The position numbers were made by a program, and so were the translations under genes. Source: G963677085 sp963677085 (lineage in GTDB: Bacteria > Planctomycetota > Planctomycetia > Pirellulales > Thermoguttaceae). Taken from it: a DNA stretch of 64,000 nt. A model generated the notes under the pieces. It was given only the letters and a program-made list of their open reading frames with translations. It ran no database searches and was not told the DNA's origin. Positions within the stretch are counted from its first letter, which is position 1. Each line of letters begins with the position of its first letter. Below, piece after piece: positions 17,981 through 27,062 of the stretch. The stretch lies in contig CAXXFH010000004.1 of the NCBI GenBank assembly GCA_963677085.2, forward strand, positions 1,364,001 to 1,428,000, written 5' to 3'.

Positions 17981-19402
17981 TACTGGCACGCCCTCCTTCG
18001 CTCCCCGGCCAACTCCGACCATGATCGCCATGGGCGTGGCAAGCCCGAGAGCGCATGGGCAGGCGATGATGAGGACGGCAACGGCATTGACGAATGCCCA
18101 GGCGAGGGCCGGTTCCTTCGGGCGCAGCACCGCCCAGACTACAAACGTGACGATGGCGACCAAGACGACGGCAGGAACGAAGTACGCCGCTACCACATCG
18201 GCAACTTTTTGGATCGGCGCACGACTTCGCTGTGCATCTGCGACCATGTTGACGATCTGCGAGAGTACCGTGTCTTCACCGACCTTTTCGGCCTCCATCA
18301 GGAACGATCCAGTTTGATTGACCGTGCCGCCGATGACTTGAGCCCCGGTATGCTTCTGCACCGGCACCGGTTCGCCCGTAATCATGGATTCATCGACGGA
18401 ACTCTTGCCCTCGGCCAACTTCCCGTCCACCGGTATCTTCTCACCCGGACGGACTCGCAAGATGTCGCCGCTCTGGACTTCATCCAGCGAGACTTCCTGT
18501 TCGTCCCCGTCTCGAACAACTCGGGCGGTTGGTGGGGCCAACGAAAGCAATTCCCGAATGGCGCTACCCGTTCGTCGTCTGGCACGCAATTCCAAGACTT
18601 GACCGAGAAGCACGAGCGTGATGATGACCGCCGCCGCCTCGAAATAGACTTCGACGTGTCCGTTGACTTTGAGATCGTCAGGGAGCAGGCCGGGGAACAG
18701 CACGGCGAACAGGCTAAAAAGGTAGGCCGCACCCGTGCCGATGGCGATGAGCGTGAACATGTTGAGATTCCAGGTAACGATGGATCGGACACCTCGCACA
18801 AAGAAAGGCCATCCGGCCCAGAGGACGACGGGTGTACAGAGCACGAGCTGCAACCAAACGTGGAGCGGGTGACCCAACCACATATCGACCGGTACACCGA
18901 CCATCGGCAGCATGGCAAGAAGGAATACGGGCACACTTAGCGCCAGACCAACCCAGAATCGCAGGGTCATGCTGCGAAGTTCCGAGTCGTCTTCATCCTC
19001 GGCGTCGATGTACTTTGGCTCCAACTCCATGCCGCACTTTGGACATGTTCCTGGCCCAGCTTCCTCTATCTCGGGGTGCATCGGGCAGGTATAGATGGTT
19101 TTCTGCTGGCGGCGTTGTGGATGTGCTGGTTCCAGCGCCATCCCGCATTTCGGGCAATTCCCCGGTTGGTCGCTCGCCACACCTTCACACATCGGGCAGA
19201 CGTATTTGGCGGCTTTGCGATGTTCGTCATGACTGCTCGGTGTATCTTCGTGGCAACAGGCGTGCTGTTCGTCAACTTCCGCCGTCGCTAAGAATTTGTG
19301 GCGGCAGTGCTCGCTACAGAAATAGAATGTCTGGCCGTCTCGTTCGGCGGTCAGGTCGGTGCCTTCATCAACTTGCATTCCGCAAATGGGATCAATTGGC
19401 AT
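17969..19402 (-). pseudogene. copA: Copper-transporting P-type ATPase, N-terminal half (cut off by IS630)
   Basis: The first 474 codons of a CopA-type P1B ATPase; the frame then runs four codons into the IS and stops at 17969. The start at 19402 has GGAG upstream. Order of domains: a YHS-type metal domain (DPICGMQV ... FYFCSEHCRHKF, about 4-40), two Cys-rich heavy-metal-binding modules (YVCPMC ... CPKCGMALEP and YTCPMHPEIEEAGPGTCPKCG, about 67-130), membrane helices, the TGEP actuator motif and the CPCALGLATP metal-binding helix. The nucleotide-binding half is at 15823-16824. The disruption should abolish copper export unless the IS excises precisely. Confidence 0.93.
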
Positions 19403-19544
19403 GACGGTATGCTCCGTTCGCTCGCTGGCCGTTGAAACACGGAGAATTCGGGAGAACAGCACCTTGGGCGGTGCCGTGGTCCTCCTACGTCATTCTACCG
19501 GCCCGAGCCAGTTGCCCGTAGAATAGAAGAGGAGGAGCACCGTC

Positions 19545-19784
19545 ATGTCGAAGAATCAACGCCAGACACCACGAAAACCGGCCACCAAATTCGCCCACCT
19601 CCAAGAAGATGCAGAAGCAGAAGGTGCAGGCAAAGAAGTCCAGAAGCAAGTAAACCATGCAGCATTCAGTGTGGACACTCATCGTGGACTGATGGTCGCA
19701 GGAATCGGTGCGATTCGACGGCACTTCCCCACCGGCGGGGCGGCTCAGAACGCCATCAACGATTCTTTGGATGTCCCGGTGTAG
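19545..19784 (+). CDS. Small protein with RKPATKFAHL block, probably frameshifted
   Basis: The frame from 19545 (after GGAGGAG, a strong Shine-Dalgarno) encodes 79 residues. It begins MSKNQRQTPRKPATKFAHLQ, sharing RKPATKFAHL with the 40-residue protein at 15672. After this block the annotated frame becomes unlike its relative. Removing one A in CCAAGAAG (about 19602) would give HLQKMQKQKVQAKKSRSK and stop at 19653, very similar in charge and length to the relative's Lys-rich end. So either the copy is frameshifted or the base is a sequencing error. It is divergent from copA, with about 140 bp between the starts. Confidence 0.55.
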   Translation: MSKNQRQTPRKPATKFAHLQEDAEAEGAGKEVQKQVNHAAFSVDTHRGLMVAGIGAIRRHFPTGGAAQNAINDSLDVPV

Positions 19785-20064
19785 TCCCTCTCTTCTGTTT
19801 TCTCAAAACCAGCCGGATCGACACCCAAGGAATGAAGAAGAACAGGCCGACGGTGAGTTTGGTGAGTCCCATGCCGCAGTAGTGGATCACGTTCAACTGA
19901 GATCGGGTCAAATCAAACATTTCGCCGTGAACGGCGAATACGAAGTCACCCGCCAGCACGATAGCGGCTAGCCAGAACAGCAGCACCAGAAAGCCGAACA
20001 CCCAGCAGCGCAACAGGATTCTGGCGAAGATTTCGAGCATGTCGTTGAGTTCTGCTGAGGTCAT
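19756..20064 (-). CDS. Small membrane protein (DUF6868-like)
   Basis: The predicted protein has 102 residues, with two or three membrane helices (ILLRCWVFGFLVLLFWLAAIV, about 14-36; LTKLTVGLFFFIPWVSIRLV, about 70-90). Between them lies a DFVFAVHGEMFDLTRSQLNVIHYCGMG segment that fits the small-membrane-protein family I know as DUF6868 (H..WF.L....F...HY.GM pattern). The start follows a GGAGATGCC Shine-Dalgarno. It overlaps the convergent end of the gene at 19545 by 29 bp. Function unknown. Confidence 0.65.
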   Translation of the reverse strand: MTSAELNDMLEIFARILLRCWVFGFLVLLFWLAAIVLAGDFVFAVHGEMFDLTRSQLNVIHYCGMGLTKLTVGLFFFIPWVSIRLVLRKQKRGTTPGHPKNR

Positions 20065-20128
20065 CTTGGCATCTCCTTGAAGGTAGACTGTAAAAACACC
20101 TTTCGTGGGAGGCTGCGTTTGGTGCGAT

Positions 20129-21424
20129 CTAACGGCGAGGGAAGCTCAGGTCTTGCAGTTCCTTTTGGTCCAACACTCGATTGAAAACGGCGACCCCGTC
20201 GAGGAAAAGCTGTGTCCCGTGGTCGATTGGTTCGGTACCCAGTCCCAAGGCTCGGCCGAAGGTAAACGGCGCACCTTCACGTAGCCGGTAACGGATCTCG
20301 GTGCCGATTCGTTTCCAATCGCCGTCTTTGTGAACGTGAAGCGACGTGATGATTTCATCGCCGGGTTGCATCTTCACGTCCTCAGGGATTTTGGCCGTGT
20401 CGCTATCCAAAACGTTGAAAACGAGCGGCTCTGGCAGTAGGCTCCCGCCGTCACGCTGCACGTCGAACTCTACTCGATAGACTTCTTCGTCCTGCGCAGC
20501 ATCAGGGCAACTTCGACCATAGGCGACCGTTCCTTTTTCCGTGTCGACATGGAGCCAATGTTCGTAGACACCGGAAGATTGCACGTTGTAGCCGTTGAAC
20601 TTCAGCGCAAACGACCTGGGCGAATAGATGGGCCACGGGAAATGAAACGGATTGCTGGCAACCGGTTTCTGGTACTGAAAAACGTCCTTGGCCACGGGAT
20701 CGGTGACGTGTGTTGCCGTGGCAACGCCGTCGCAATAGACCGTCACTTCGTCGGAGGTTGGGTCGAAGGTCATCGCCATGGAAACCCACTGGCCGTTTTT
20801 GAAGTCACGGCCGTCGATTGCCCGACATCGGGCGTACTGCGAACCGCCGATGGTCGACTGGGGATAGCTCGATGCACCAGTTGCCGAGATGTGTCCGATG
20901 ATGCCCTGCGAGCCGAAGAGTCCGCCGAACAGGGCGATCTGTCGCCGCCCGCCGTACTTGTTCCAACCGCCCTCATCCCAGATTCCCGCCACGAGATGGC
21001 GATGGCCAACGAACTTCGTCCATGCAATGAGCGTGAACGGCCGACGGCCATGGATGTCTAGCGGCGAGCGGTCGAACTGGCTGCGAGGTACCTCGGCGAA
21101 GACGTAGCCCTGGTTGAACCGGACGGCGTGCCCGAACGGTCCCGTCGAGTCGTACACCAGTTTGGATCGCTCATCGGTGTAGGGCCACTGATCGGGCGTG
21201 TACGATTTCGGGTCGCCAATCCGCCGAAGGACGACGGGGTATTCCCGGGTAACCATATCGTTGTCGCAGAAGGATGTCCAACGGCCGTCCTTCTGCGATG
21301 CGAAATCCCAAAAGGCAATCAGGCCCTTGGTCTTCGTAACCGCCGCCAACCGTTGCTCTGGCTCTGAGCCGAACACAACGCTTGCCGCCGACAAAAGGGT
21401 GAATATAAAGAATACTCTTGTCAT
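20129..21424 (-). CDS. Exported LamG/concanavalin-like domain protein
   Basis: 431 residues from the start at 21424 (AAGGTAG upstream), with a Sec signal peptide (VFFIFTLLSAASVVFGSEPEQ). A jelly-roll region follows: KGLIAFWDFASQKDGRW near residue 33, FGHAVRFNQGYVFAEVPR near 97, and a LamG-like block QWVSMAMTFDPTSDEVTVYCDGV near 210. The last part ends TQLFLDGVAVFNRVLDQKELQDL, the usual closing strand of LamG-type domains. Probably a periplasmic or secreted carbohydrate-binding or hydrolase-associated protein; no catalytic motif is recognised. Confidence 0.75.
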   Translation of the reverse strand: MTRVFFIFTLLSAASVVFGSEPEQRLAAVTKTKGLIAFWDFASQKDGRWTSFCDNDMVTREYPVVLRRIGDPKSYTPDQWPYTDERSKLVYDSTGPFGHAVRFNQGYVFAEVPRSQFDRSPLDIHGRRPFTLIAWTKFVGHRHLVAGIWDEGGWNKYGGRRQIALFGGLFGSQGIIGHISATGASSYPQSTIGGSQYARCRAIDGRDFKNGQWVSMAMTFDPTSDEVTVYCDGVATATHVTDPVAKDVFQYQKPVASNPFHFPWPIYSPRSFALKFNGYNVQSSGVYEHWLHVDTEKGTVAYGRSCPDAAQDEEVYRVEFDVQRDGGSLLPEPLVFNVLDSDTAKIPEDVKMQPGDEIITSLHVHKDGDWKRIGTEIRYRLREGAPFTFGRALGLGTEPIDHGTQLFLDGVAVFNRVLDQKELQDLSFPRR

Positions 21425-21788
21425 TCTTGTGCTACCTTCTTCATGGAACGCCGGTATTCTGAATCCATCCTGCGGGACGATGGCTTTCACTTTCCATCGA
21501 TACATCATTTTCTCCAACCCGTCCAGCATCATCGTCTCGCCGCTCGTGATTATACATTATATCCACCAGATCCGACCCCCAGTTGGTCAAAAGGAATTGT
21601 CGCCTTGGCGGTGATGCCAAGTCTCGAACGACGGTTGAAAGGCCATGGTCAGGGGGTTGCGGAAAGTTCGTTTGAGCGGTCACCGAGTCAACTTTGTCGC
21701 CACGACCGTGATTCCACAGATCGACGTAACTGCTACTCAGCATTTCTTGCGGACTTGGGCGGCGACCAAAGATTCCTCGCCTCGGATT
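21425..21788. other. Intergenic region, nothing recognised
   Basis: 364 bp between two minus-strand genes. No ORF with family resemblance, no strong hairpin and no recognised repeat was seen. Confidence 0.5.
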
Positions 21789-22778
21789 TCACCGAACCGC
21801 TAACTCAAACCGGATCGAGCCTTCGTCTGCCCCGATTCCGTGACGAACGAAGCCGTTCTTCTCCAGTACCCGGATCGATGCCGTGAGATGCGGGAAGGTG
21901 TCGGCGACTACCTTTCGTAACCGAGGATATGGCTTGACCCAATCGAGAAAGCCACGCAGGGCCTCCGTGGCATAACCCTTGCCATGGAACTGGTCGAGGA
22001 GGGAATAACCGATCAGGATCTTGCCGTCCTCGTCGGGCAGGCCACAGGCACCCACCGCCCCAATCAATGTCTTCTTTCCGAATTCGTCAGGAAACAAGAT
22101 GTACCACGCCGTCCATCCCACCGCCTCTGGGTCCTCACTCACCGCCGTAAGGAAGAACTGCCGGGCGTCGTTGTCGTAGAGCGGAGTGGGCCAGTTGCAC
22201 GGGACTTCGGCCTGCAAGACTCGACCGAGTTGCGAATGGTCGGCTTCGGCCTGAAGCAGTGCCTTCGTCGCAGCGATCAATTCCAGTCGAGCCAATCGGA
22301 TCGTGAGATTCGTCTTCTCCAGGAACACCAACGTCACCTTCTCGTTCACCTGCTGCTGCCGAAACGCCCGATAGCCGAGCCGTTCGTACAAGCGGAAGTT
22401 GGATTCGCTCTTGTGGCCGGTGAACAACTCAAAGCGACGAGCCGAGGAGACTCGTGCTTCGATTTCGTTAAGAAGGGCCATGCCGATGCCCTGGCGTCGG
22501 TACTCGGGGTGGACGATCAGCCGTTCCACGAAACACGTCTCGCCGTCGTGATACGCTCGAACGGAGCCGACAATCCGATCACCGTCCACCGCCTTCAAGA
22601 ATTGGCGGATCTCAAACCGGGCGGTCAGATCGTCGAGTGTTTCGAGCAACGGCGGCAGCGTGTAGTCGTCGTAGATCGTCGCCTCCGTCTGGTAGGCGAG
22701 GCGTTGCAGCGAAAGGAGTTCTTGGGCATCGTCGGGCGTGGCCAGCGTGATCTTCATTGTTGATGTTGTTTTTCCCAC
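21789..22778 (-). CDS. Tandem double GNAT acetyltransferase
   Basis: 329 residues from a GTG at 22778 preceded by GGAG with 7-base spacing; an ATG at 22757 is the alternative. Two complete GNAT domains are fused. The first (about 8-155) has VERLIVHPEYRRQGIGMALL as its acetyl-CoA-binding motif A and an FRLYERLGYR end. The second (about 160-329) is of the RimJ/RimL type, with GYSLLDQFHGKGYATEAL and ASIRVLEKNGFVRHG. Both acetyl-CoA motifs look intact. Substrates unknown. It is followed on the same strand by other small accessory enzymes. Confidence 0.85.
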   Translation of the reverse strand: MGKTTSTMKITLATPDDAQELLSLQRLAYQTEATIYDDYTLPPLLETLDDLTARFEIRQFLKAVDGDRIVGSVRAYHDGETCFVERLIVHPEYRRQGIGMALLNEIEARVSSARRFELFTGHKSESNFRLYERLGYRAFRQQQVNEKVTLVFLEKTNLTIRLARLELIAATKALLQAEADHSQLGRVLQAEVPCNWPTPLYDNDARQFFLTAVSEDPEAVGWTAWYILFPDEFGKKTLIGAVGACGLPDEDGKILIGYSLLDQFHGKGYATEALRGFLDWVKPYPRLRKVVADTFPHLTASIRVLEKNGFVRHGIGADEGSIRFELAVR

Positions 22779-22808
22779 GGCTCTTCTCCAGCGGTCATTA
22801 GAGCGGAC

Positions 22809-23408
22809 CTATCTAGGCTTCCAATCGGTCAACACGCCCACCTGATTCGATTGCAACCATTGTTGCATGTCGCTCACGGTTCGGACGCCGCCATCGAGGA
22901 CCGCCCGATACAGGTCGATAGAGAGAAAGGCGGGCAGGCGGCCTTCGGCCCTGGCTTCCTTCAGGGCCAGGATCGCCTGACGAGTCTCGTCGGTGAGCGA
23001 GTCCCGCATCGGCCGTACAAAATCTTCGCCCCGTGGCAAATCGTAGTCGTCAGGGGCCGACCACATGTCGATCTTCCACTCGGTGCCATCATCAGTGCGG
23101 TAGCGAAGCTGCCAATACAGTGCCTTGTCGGGCGAGGACAGGGCGTTGAGGAACTGGGCAGCGATGACCCGAGGATTGAGGGCACATTCACCAAGAACCT
23201 GGAATCCGTGTTCAATCCGCAGTTCAGGGCAGTAGACCTCCATGTCGATGTCAGGGGCCACGGCCAAATCAAACGACACCGCCCCGACCAGCACCGGCCG
23301 CCCAAACCGCCGCCATTTCTCCAGCAACCCAAGGTCGCTCAAGATCGCCTGGGCCTGCTGCCGTGTTCGGGCCGCTCGTTCCAGAATGTCCATGATTCTC
23401 TCCGTCAA
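22809..23408 (-). CDS. Nucleotidyltransferase-like protein
   Basis: 199 residues. A GAVSFDLAVAPDIDMEVYC segment (about 42-60) resembles the Gly...Asp-x-Asp active-site loop of minimal or LinB-like nucleotidyltransferases, and a later KIDMWSAPDDY could supply a further acidic residue. The C-terminal half is helical. Related stand-alone domains are found as accessory genes or cassettes, sometimes in antibiotic modification, but the substrate cannot be read here. The stop is 30 bp before the start of the double GNAT gene on the same strand. Confidence 0.6.
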   Translation of the reverse strand: MTERIMDILERAARTRQQAQAILSDLGLLEKWRRFGRPVLVGAVSFDLAVAPDIDMEVYCPELRIEHGFQVLGECALNPRVIAAQFLNALSSPDKALYWQLRYRTDDGTEWKIDMWSAPDDYDLPRGEDFVRPMRDSLTDETRQAILALKEARAEGRLPAFLSIDLYRAVLDGGVRTVSDMQQWLQSNQVGVLTDWKPR

Positions 23409-23453
23409 AACAAGGTTGAAATTGGCGTCCCGCCGACCGCAGCAGAGGGGTGA

Positions 23454-24347
23454 TCATGTCAGCCGCCGTTGCATCCACACGATGTCGAAATCTTGACCGT
23501 TCTTCCGGCCCGCCCGTTCCAATCGTCCGCACTCTCGAAAGCCATTTTTCCGGTGGAAGGCGATACTCTCCTCGTTTTTCGACGAAATGCTCGCCACAAT
23601 TGAATCGATACCTCTCGAAATGGCCTCCTCGACCAGCCGGCTCAGCAAGGCCGTGCCGATCCCTAGTTTCGTGAACTTCGGTGAGATGAAGTACGTTACC
23701 TTGGCCGTCCGCTGAAACGTGTTGGCCGGATGGAAGGACTGTAGGAAGCCGAAACCGACGATTTGACCAGAATCGACCGTGACGATGTAGGCCGGATAGC
23801 CCTGGATCATTTGCTGGAATCGGCCGAAGAACTCATACGGCACCGGCTCGTCAGGATAGGCGGCAAAGGTGTTCGTGACGAAATGGTTGAAAATGTCGAT
23901 GACGGCTCGGTCGTGATCTTCGGCCATGGGTTCGAGGGTGAACTCCGTTGCTGAAGCTTTCCGGCTATCTGGCCTTGCCGTCTCCTCGGTGTCTCGATGA
24001 ACAAGCCCTGGCGAGAAGGCGGGGAGGCAGACGGCGATGTACTCGGCACCCTCGGGCGACGGCGTGCTGTACTGTACCCACTCGCCTGCCTGGACGATGA
24101 TCGCTTGCCCGGCCTCTACATCAAACTTCTGATGTTTGAGCTTTACGTGGAGGCTCCCCCGGAGGACGACCGTGTATTCGTCGAACTCCGGTGTTTGCCC
24201 CGGCTCCGACCAACCGCCAGGGCTTTTCATCCGAGCGATGCTCACCGCTTCGGTGTTGGAGTTTACCCGACCGATGAATTCCTCGATCAACTTGGGCGGC
24301 TGGCCTGCGGCTTGGATGGTCGTCGGTTTCTGAATCAAGGTTGCCAT
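23454..24347 (-). CDS. Cupin-GNAT fusion protein
   Basis: The predicted protein has 297 residues. The N-terminal half (about 20-115) is a cupin of the ethanolamine-utilisation EutQ-like or quercetinase-like type: EFDEYTVVLRGSLHVKL and EAGQAIIVQAGEWVQYSTP. The second half (about 135-290) is a GNAT acetyltransferase with PKFTKLGIGTALLSRLVEEA and a NEESIAFHRKNGFRECG end. Cupin-GNAT fusions in one chain are uncommon. The cupin may be a ligand sensor or may act on the same substrate. Same strand as, and upstream of, the nucleotidyltransferase-like gene. Confidence 0.82.
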   Translation of the reverse strand: MATLIQKPTTIQAAGQPPKLIEEFIGRVNSNTEAVSIARMKSPGGWSEPGQTPEFDEYTVVLRGSLHVKLKHQKFDVEAGQAIIVQAGEWVQYSTPSPEGAEYIAVCLPAFSPGLVHRDTEETARPDSRKASATEFTLEPMAEDHDRAVIDIFNHFVTNTFAAYPDEPVPYEFFGRFQQMIQGYPAYIVTVDSGQIVGFGFLQSFHPANTFQRTAKVTYFISPKFTKLGIGTALLSRLVEEAISRGIDSIVASISSKNEESIAFHRKNGFRECGRLERAGRKNGQDFDIVWMQRRLT

Positions 24348-24367
24348 TGCTGTCTCCTGCTATCCAT

Positions 24368-24904
24368 TCACGGCCACTGTCTGCTATCCACGGCAGAGAC
24401 TATACGAACGTTGTGAGTGGCATATTCCTTTTCAGGGAATTGCCGACAAAACGAGATCTTGAAGTGGATTTCCTGTTCGGCAGGCAAACGCTAAGTGTAT
24501 GCTTCTTGCTGGCCTGTGTCGAAGACTCCGCCCTGGGGATTGAAAAAATCGACCTGGAAACGGATGTCCTTCCAATCCACCGAGCTGCGATTCTCGATTT
24601 TGCCGACGACAATAACGTCCGGGCCGCATTCATCCTCGCCAAACTCCATCGTGCTTTCGATGATTTTAACCTGCTGAGAGTGCTCTCGAAACTGCTCCCA
24701 CTGCCGAAACGGACTGCGAACAATGGTCCCCATCAGGACGAAATATGCAGTGAGTAACGGAATTACAATGAGCAGGACCACGGTCTGTGGATTTTGCAGG
24801 GCGAACCAACGTTGCCAATGATGGCAATACGGACATTTCCTGGCCGTAGCCGGAATTTCCATGCTACACATCTTGCATGTCTTCGCTTCGCTTTCTTCTG
24901 TCAC
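24368..24904 (-). pseudogene. Zinc-ribbon membrane protein interrupted by an in-frame TAG
   Basis: The frame from GTG 24904 encodes a CKMCSMEIPATARKCPYC zinc ribbon (about residues 10-27), one membrane helix (VVLLIVIPLLTAYFVLM) and an extracellular beta domain (VVGKIENRSSVDWKDIRFQVDF, FDTGQQEAYT). It stops at a TAG at 24491-24493. After that TAG the same frame stays open for 40 more codons that read like the natural end of the domain (RLPAEQEIHFKISFCRQF, then EYATHNVRIVSAVDS) and ends at TGA 24368-24370. A single nonsense mutation, or TAG read-through, explains this. The start overlaps the end of the upstream membrane-protein gene. Confidence 0.7.
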
Positions 24905-25355
24905 GGTGTTCGTCCTCTGCTTCAGACACTTCAACGCTCTTTGACAACCCAAGTATTGCACCACCAAGAATCACAACAATCGGCCCTTCGCACACGCTCC
25001 AGAACCACGGCATACCGACCGTGAAATCGAGAACAAGCATGCTGAGGCCGAAAAGGATTCCCAACACGGCCAGGCACTTCACCACGGGTAGGTAACGGCG
25101 AACATCCAGCGAAACGAACAGAACCAACACCCCGTGCAATGCATACATCGCCGAAAGCGAGCGGGTTAAGTAACCCGTGATGGGCATCTCGGGAAGCTCC
25201 TCCATGCCCAACAACCGGTGAATGCCCTGCATCCAAGCGAATGGCATCACGGCAGGAATCAAAGCAGTAAGGAGCAAGGCACCGGTGACACGCAGAACGA
25301 TCTCCAACGCTTTTGGGCGCCAACGTAATACCGTATGTCGATTTGTGCTCATCAT
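24864..25355 (-). CDS. Four-helix membrane protein of unknown function
   Basis: 163 residues with four likely membrane helices: ALEIVLRVTGALLLTALIPA (about 16-35), SAMYALHGVLVLFVSLDV (about 68-86), LAVLGILFGLSMLVLDFTVG (about 95-114) and GPIVVILGGAILGL (about 123-137). The C-terminal tail is charged (EDEHRDRRKRSED). Two adjacent Met codons at 25355 are possible starts. Its 3' end overlaps the zinc-ribbon gene by about 40 bp, suggesting translational coupling. Family not recognised. Confidence 0.7.
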   Translation of the reverse strand: MMSTNRHTVLRWRPKALEIVLRVTGALLLTALIPAVMPFAWMQGIHRLLGMEELPEMPITGYLTRSLSAMYALHGVLVLFVSLDVRRYLPVVKCLAVLGILFGLSMLVLDFTVGMPWFWSVCEGPIVVILGGAILGLSKSVEVSEAEDEHRDRRKRSEDMQDV

Positions 25356-25490
25356 AGGGGAAACCGCTCATGTTGCCCATCAGTATGTTGCAGGTTCGAA
25401 AAACGGCTTATCAATCATTGGATCATGTTTCGCAACAGGCTGGTAGCAAGCCGGATGTCGTCTTTCCCCCTACCGACGCAGGGCGGCTTC

Positions 25491-25967
25491 CTAATCCTCC
25501 CACGCCCCCAGGCACCGACGCAGAAAGACCAACTGCCCAAGATGATAAGCGTTGTGGTCGGCCACGAGAAGTGCCTCTCGTAAAATCGTCTGGCCGTCGC
25601 CATGCGGAATTCGAGCATACAGATCGGTAGCGGGATCGGTGACCAAATCCATCATCGCTTGCAGGTCAGCCCGAAACGCCGCAACGCTTCGGTTCCACGA
25701 CTCGGCATCAGGTGGTGCATCGCCCTCGGGCCAGTAACCATCTGGAAAGTCGGGCGAGACATGGTCGGCATTTCGGGAAAACTCAAGAATGTCCCACTGA
25801 CATATCCGCAGGTGTTCCAGCAGACGCCACGGCGTGTGGGAAATCCCCTCGACCTTCGCTCCCCGGAGTTCTTCGGGCAAATCGGCGATGGCCTGCTCGA
25901 AGTTCAGGTGCGCCCCACCGCCACCAAGCAGGTAAACCAGATGCTCTCGCAATGCCTGATCGGACAT
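25491..25967 (-). CDS. DinB-family four-helix-bundle protein
   Basis: 158 residues from the start at 25967 (GGAGC eight bases upstream). It has the DinB/DfsB-like metal-binding arrangement: GGGGAHLNFEQAIADLP, TPWRLLEHLRICQWDILEF with its His, and VADHNAYHLGQLVFLRR with two His. Family members bind a divalent metal and some are thiol-dependent transferases or hydrolases; the substrate here is unknown. It is transcribed divergently from the SemiSWEET-like gene. Confidence 0.88.
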   Translation of the reverse strand: MSDQALREHLVYLLGGGGAHLNFEQAIADLPEELRGAKVEGISHTPWRLLEHLRICQWDILEFSRNADHVSPDFPDGYWPEGDAPPDAESWNRSVAAFRADLQAMMDLVTDPATDLYARIPHGDGQTILREALLVADHNAYHLGQLVFLRRCLGAWED

Positions 25968-26256
25968 GACATGCTCCGTGTTTTTACGAGGTGTGTGAGG
26001 ATGGTTTTCGCACATCGGCTGCCGTCGCAGTCGCCACGGCAAAGAAGGACGTGGTTCATGCGTTATTATCCGAATGACGAGAGGATGTGAATAGCCCTGC
26101 CGGCACGGCTCCGGTGTTCCACTGGGCGGCATTGAGAGTTCTGTTAGGACGAGATCGGGGCAGGCGGATGACGCAGGGGCTCTGCGCCGCTAAAATGGGG
26201 CAATGCTCTGTTCGATCCCAGAACATCTAACCCGTTTGCGTGTGCGAGGGAGCAAA

Positions 26257-26550
26257 ATGGCGGACATCATCGGTTGGCTAGGTTCCATCCTGTTGGCAGT
26301 GTGCGGTGCCCCACAGGCGCTCAAATCGATTCGGGAAGGGCATTCTCGTGGCATGTCACACTCGTTCCTGATGTTCTGGCTCGGCGGAGAACTGTGCTAC
26401 CTCTACAGCACGGCGGCCAAGTTTGGGCTTGTCAGTTGGCTCGTCTTCAACTACGTGGGCAACATCGTCTTCGTCCTGGTGATCATCTACTTCGCACTGT
26501 TTCCGAGGGAGCAGCCAGACGTTGAACCGGCATTCGATTCCGGGCAATGA
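26257..26550 (+). CDS. SemiSWEET/PQ-loop small membrane transporter
   Basis: The predicted protein has 97 residues. The start at 26257 is preceded by GAGGGAGC. Three membrane helices form one PQ-loop module: IIGWLGSILLAVCGAPQALKS with the PQ motif at about residues 18-19, SFLMFWLGGELCYLYSTA and LVFNYVGNIVFVLVIIYFALF. Bacterial SemiSWEETs work as dimers and move sugars across the inner membrane. Length and helix number match the family. Confidence 0.85.
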   Translation: MADIIGWLGSILLAVCGAPQALKSIREGHSRGMSHSFLMFWLGGELCYLYSTAAKFGLVSWLVFNYVGNIVFVLVIIYFALFPREQPDVEPAFDSGQ

Positions 26551-26598
26551 GCAGAAGAAGGCAAAACGACAGATTCCCGGTTTATAAGGATTCGCAAA

Positions 26599-27012
26599 AT
26601 GACCTCGACAAACGACACCCACAGTATGCTGGTTGGCTATATCCTCTGGATCTTCGGATTCATGGGCGCCCATCGCTTCTACTTCGGCAAACCGATTACC
26701 GGCACGATCTGGTTCTTCACGTTGGGGCTGCTTGGGATTGGATGGCTCATTGACCTAGTGCTGATTCCCGGCATGGATCGGCAAGCCAACTTCCGCTATC
26801 AAGCCGGACATTTGGACTACACCGTGGCTTGGTTGCTGCTGACGTTCCTCGGCATCTTCGGTATCCACCGGTTTTACATGGGAAAATGGATTACGGGCAT
26901 CATCTACCTGCTTACCGGTGGATTGATCGGTCTTGGCGTGCTCTTCGATTTGTGGACGCTCAATGGACAGGTTAGCGAGATCAATCAGCGGGAATTGTTT
27001 GGAGAAAGGTGA
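26599..27012 (+). CDS. TM2-domain protein with two TM2 modules
   Basis: The predicted protein has 137 residues. Two TM2 domains in tandem: the first is GYILWIFGFMGAHRFYFGK ... GTIWFFTLGLLGIGWLIDL (about 13-52), the second LLLTFLGIFGIHRFYMGK ... GIIYLLTGGLIGLGVLFDL (about 81-119). Both carry the family's G-x-H-R-F-Y-x-G-K signature. TM2 proteins are inner-membrane proteins of unclear function. It starts 48 bp after the SemiSWEET gene on the same strand, so the two may be co-transcribed. Confidence 0.88.
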   Translation: MTSTNDTHSMLVGYILWIFGFMGAHRFYFGKPITGTIWFFTLGLLGIGWLIDLVLIPGMDRQANFRYQAGHLDYTVAWLLLTFLGIFGIHRFYMGKWITGIIYLLTGGLIGLGVLFDLWTLNGQVSEINQRELFGER

Positions 27013-27062
27013 GCCGTCGATAGTCCCGTTCGAGTAAACCGTGATATCGCTTCGGCTGGGCT

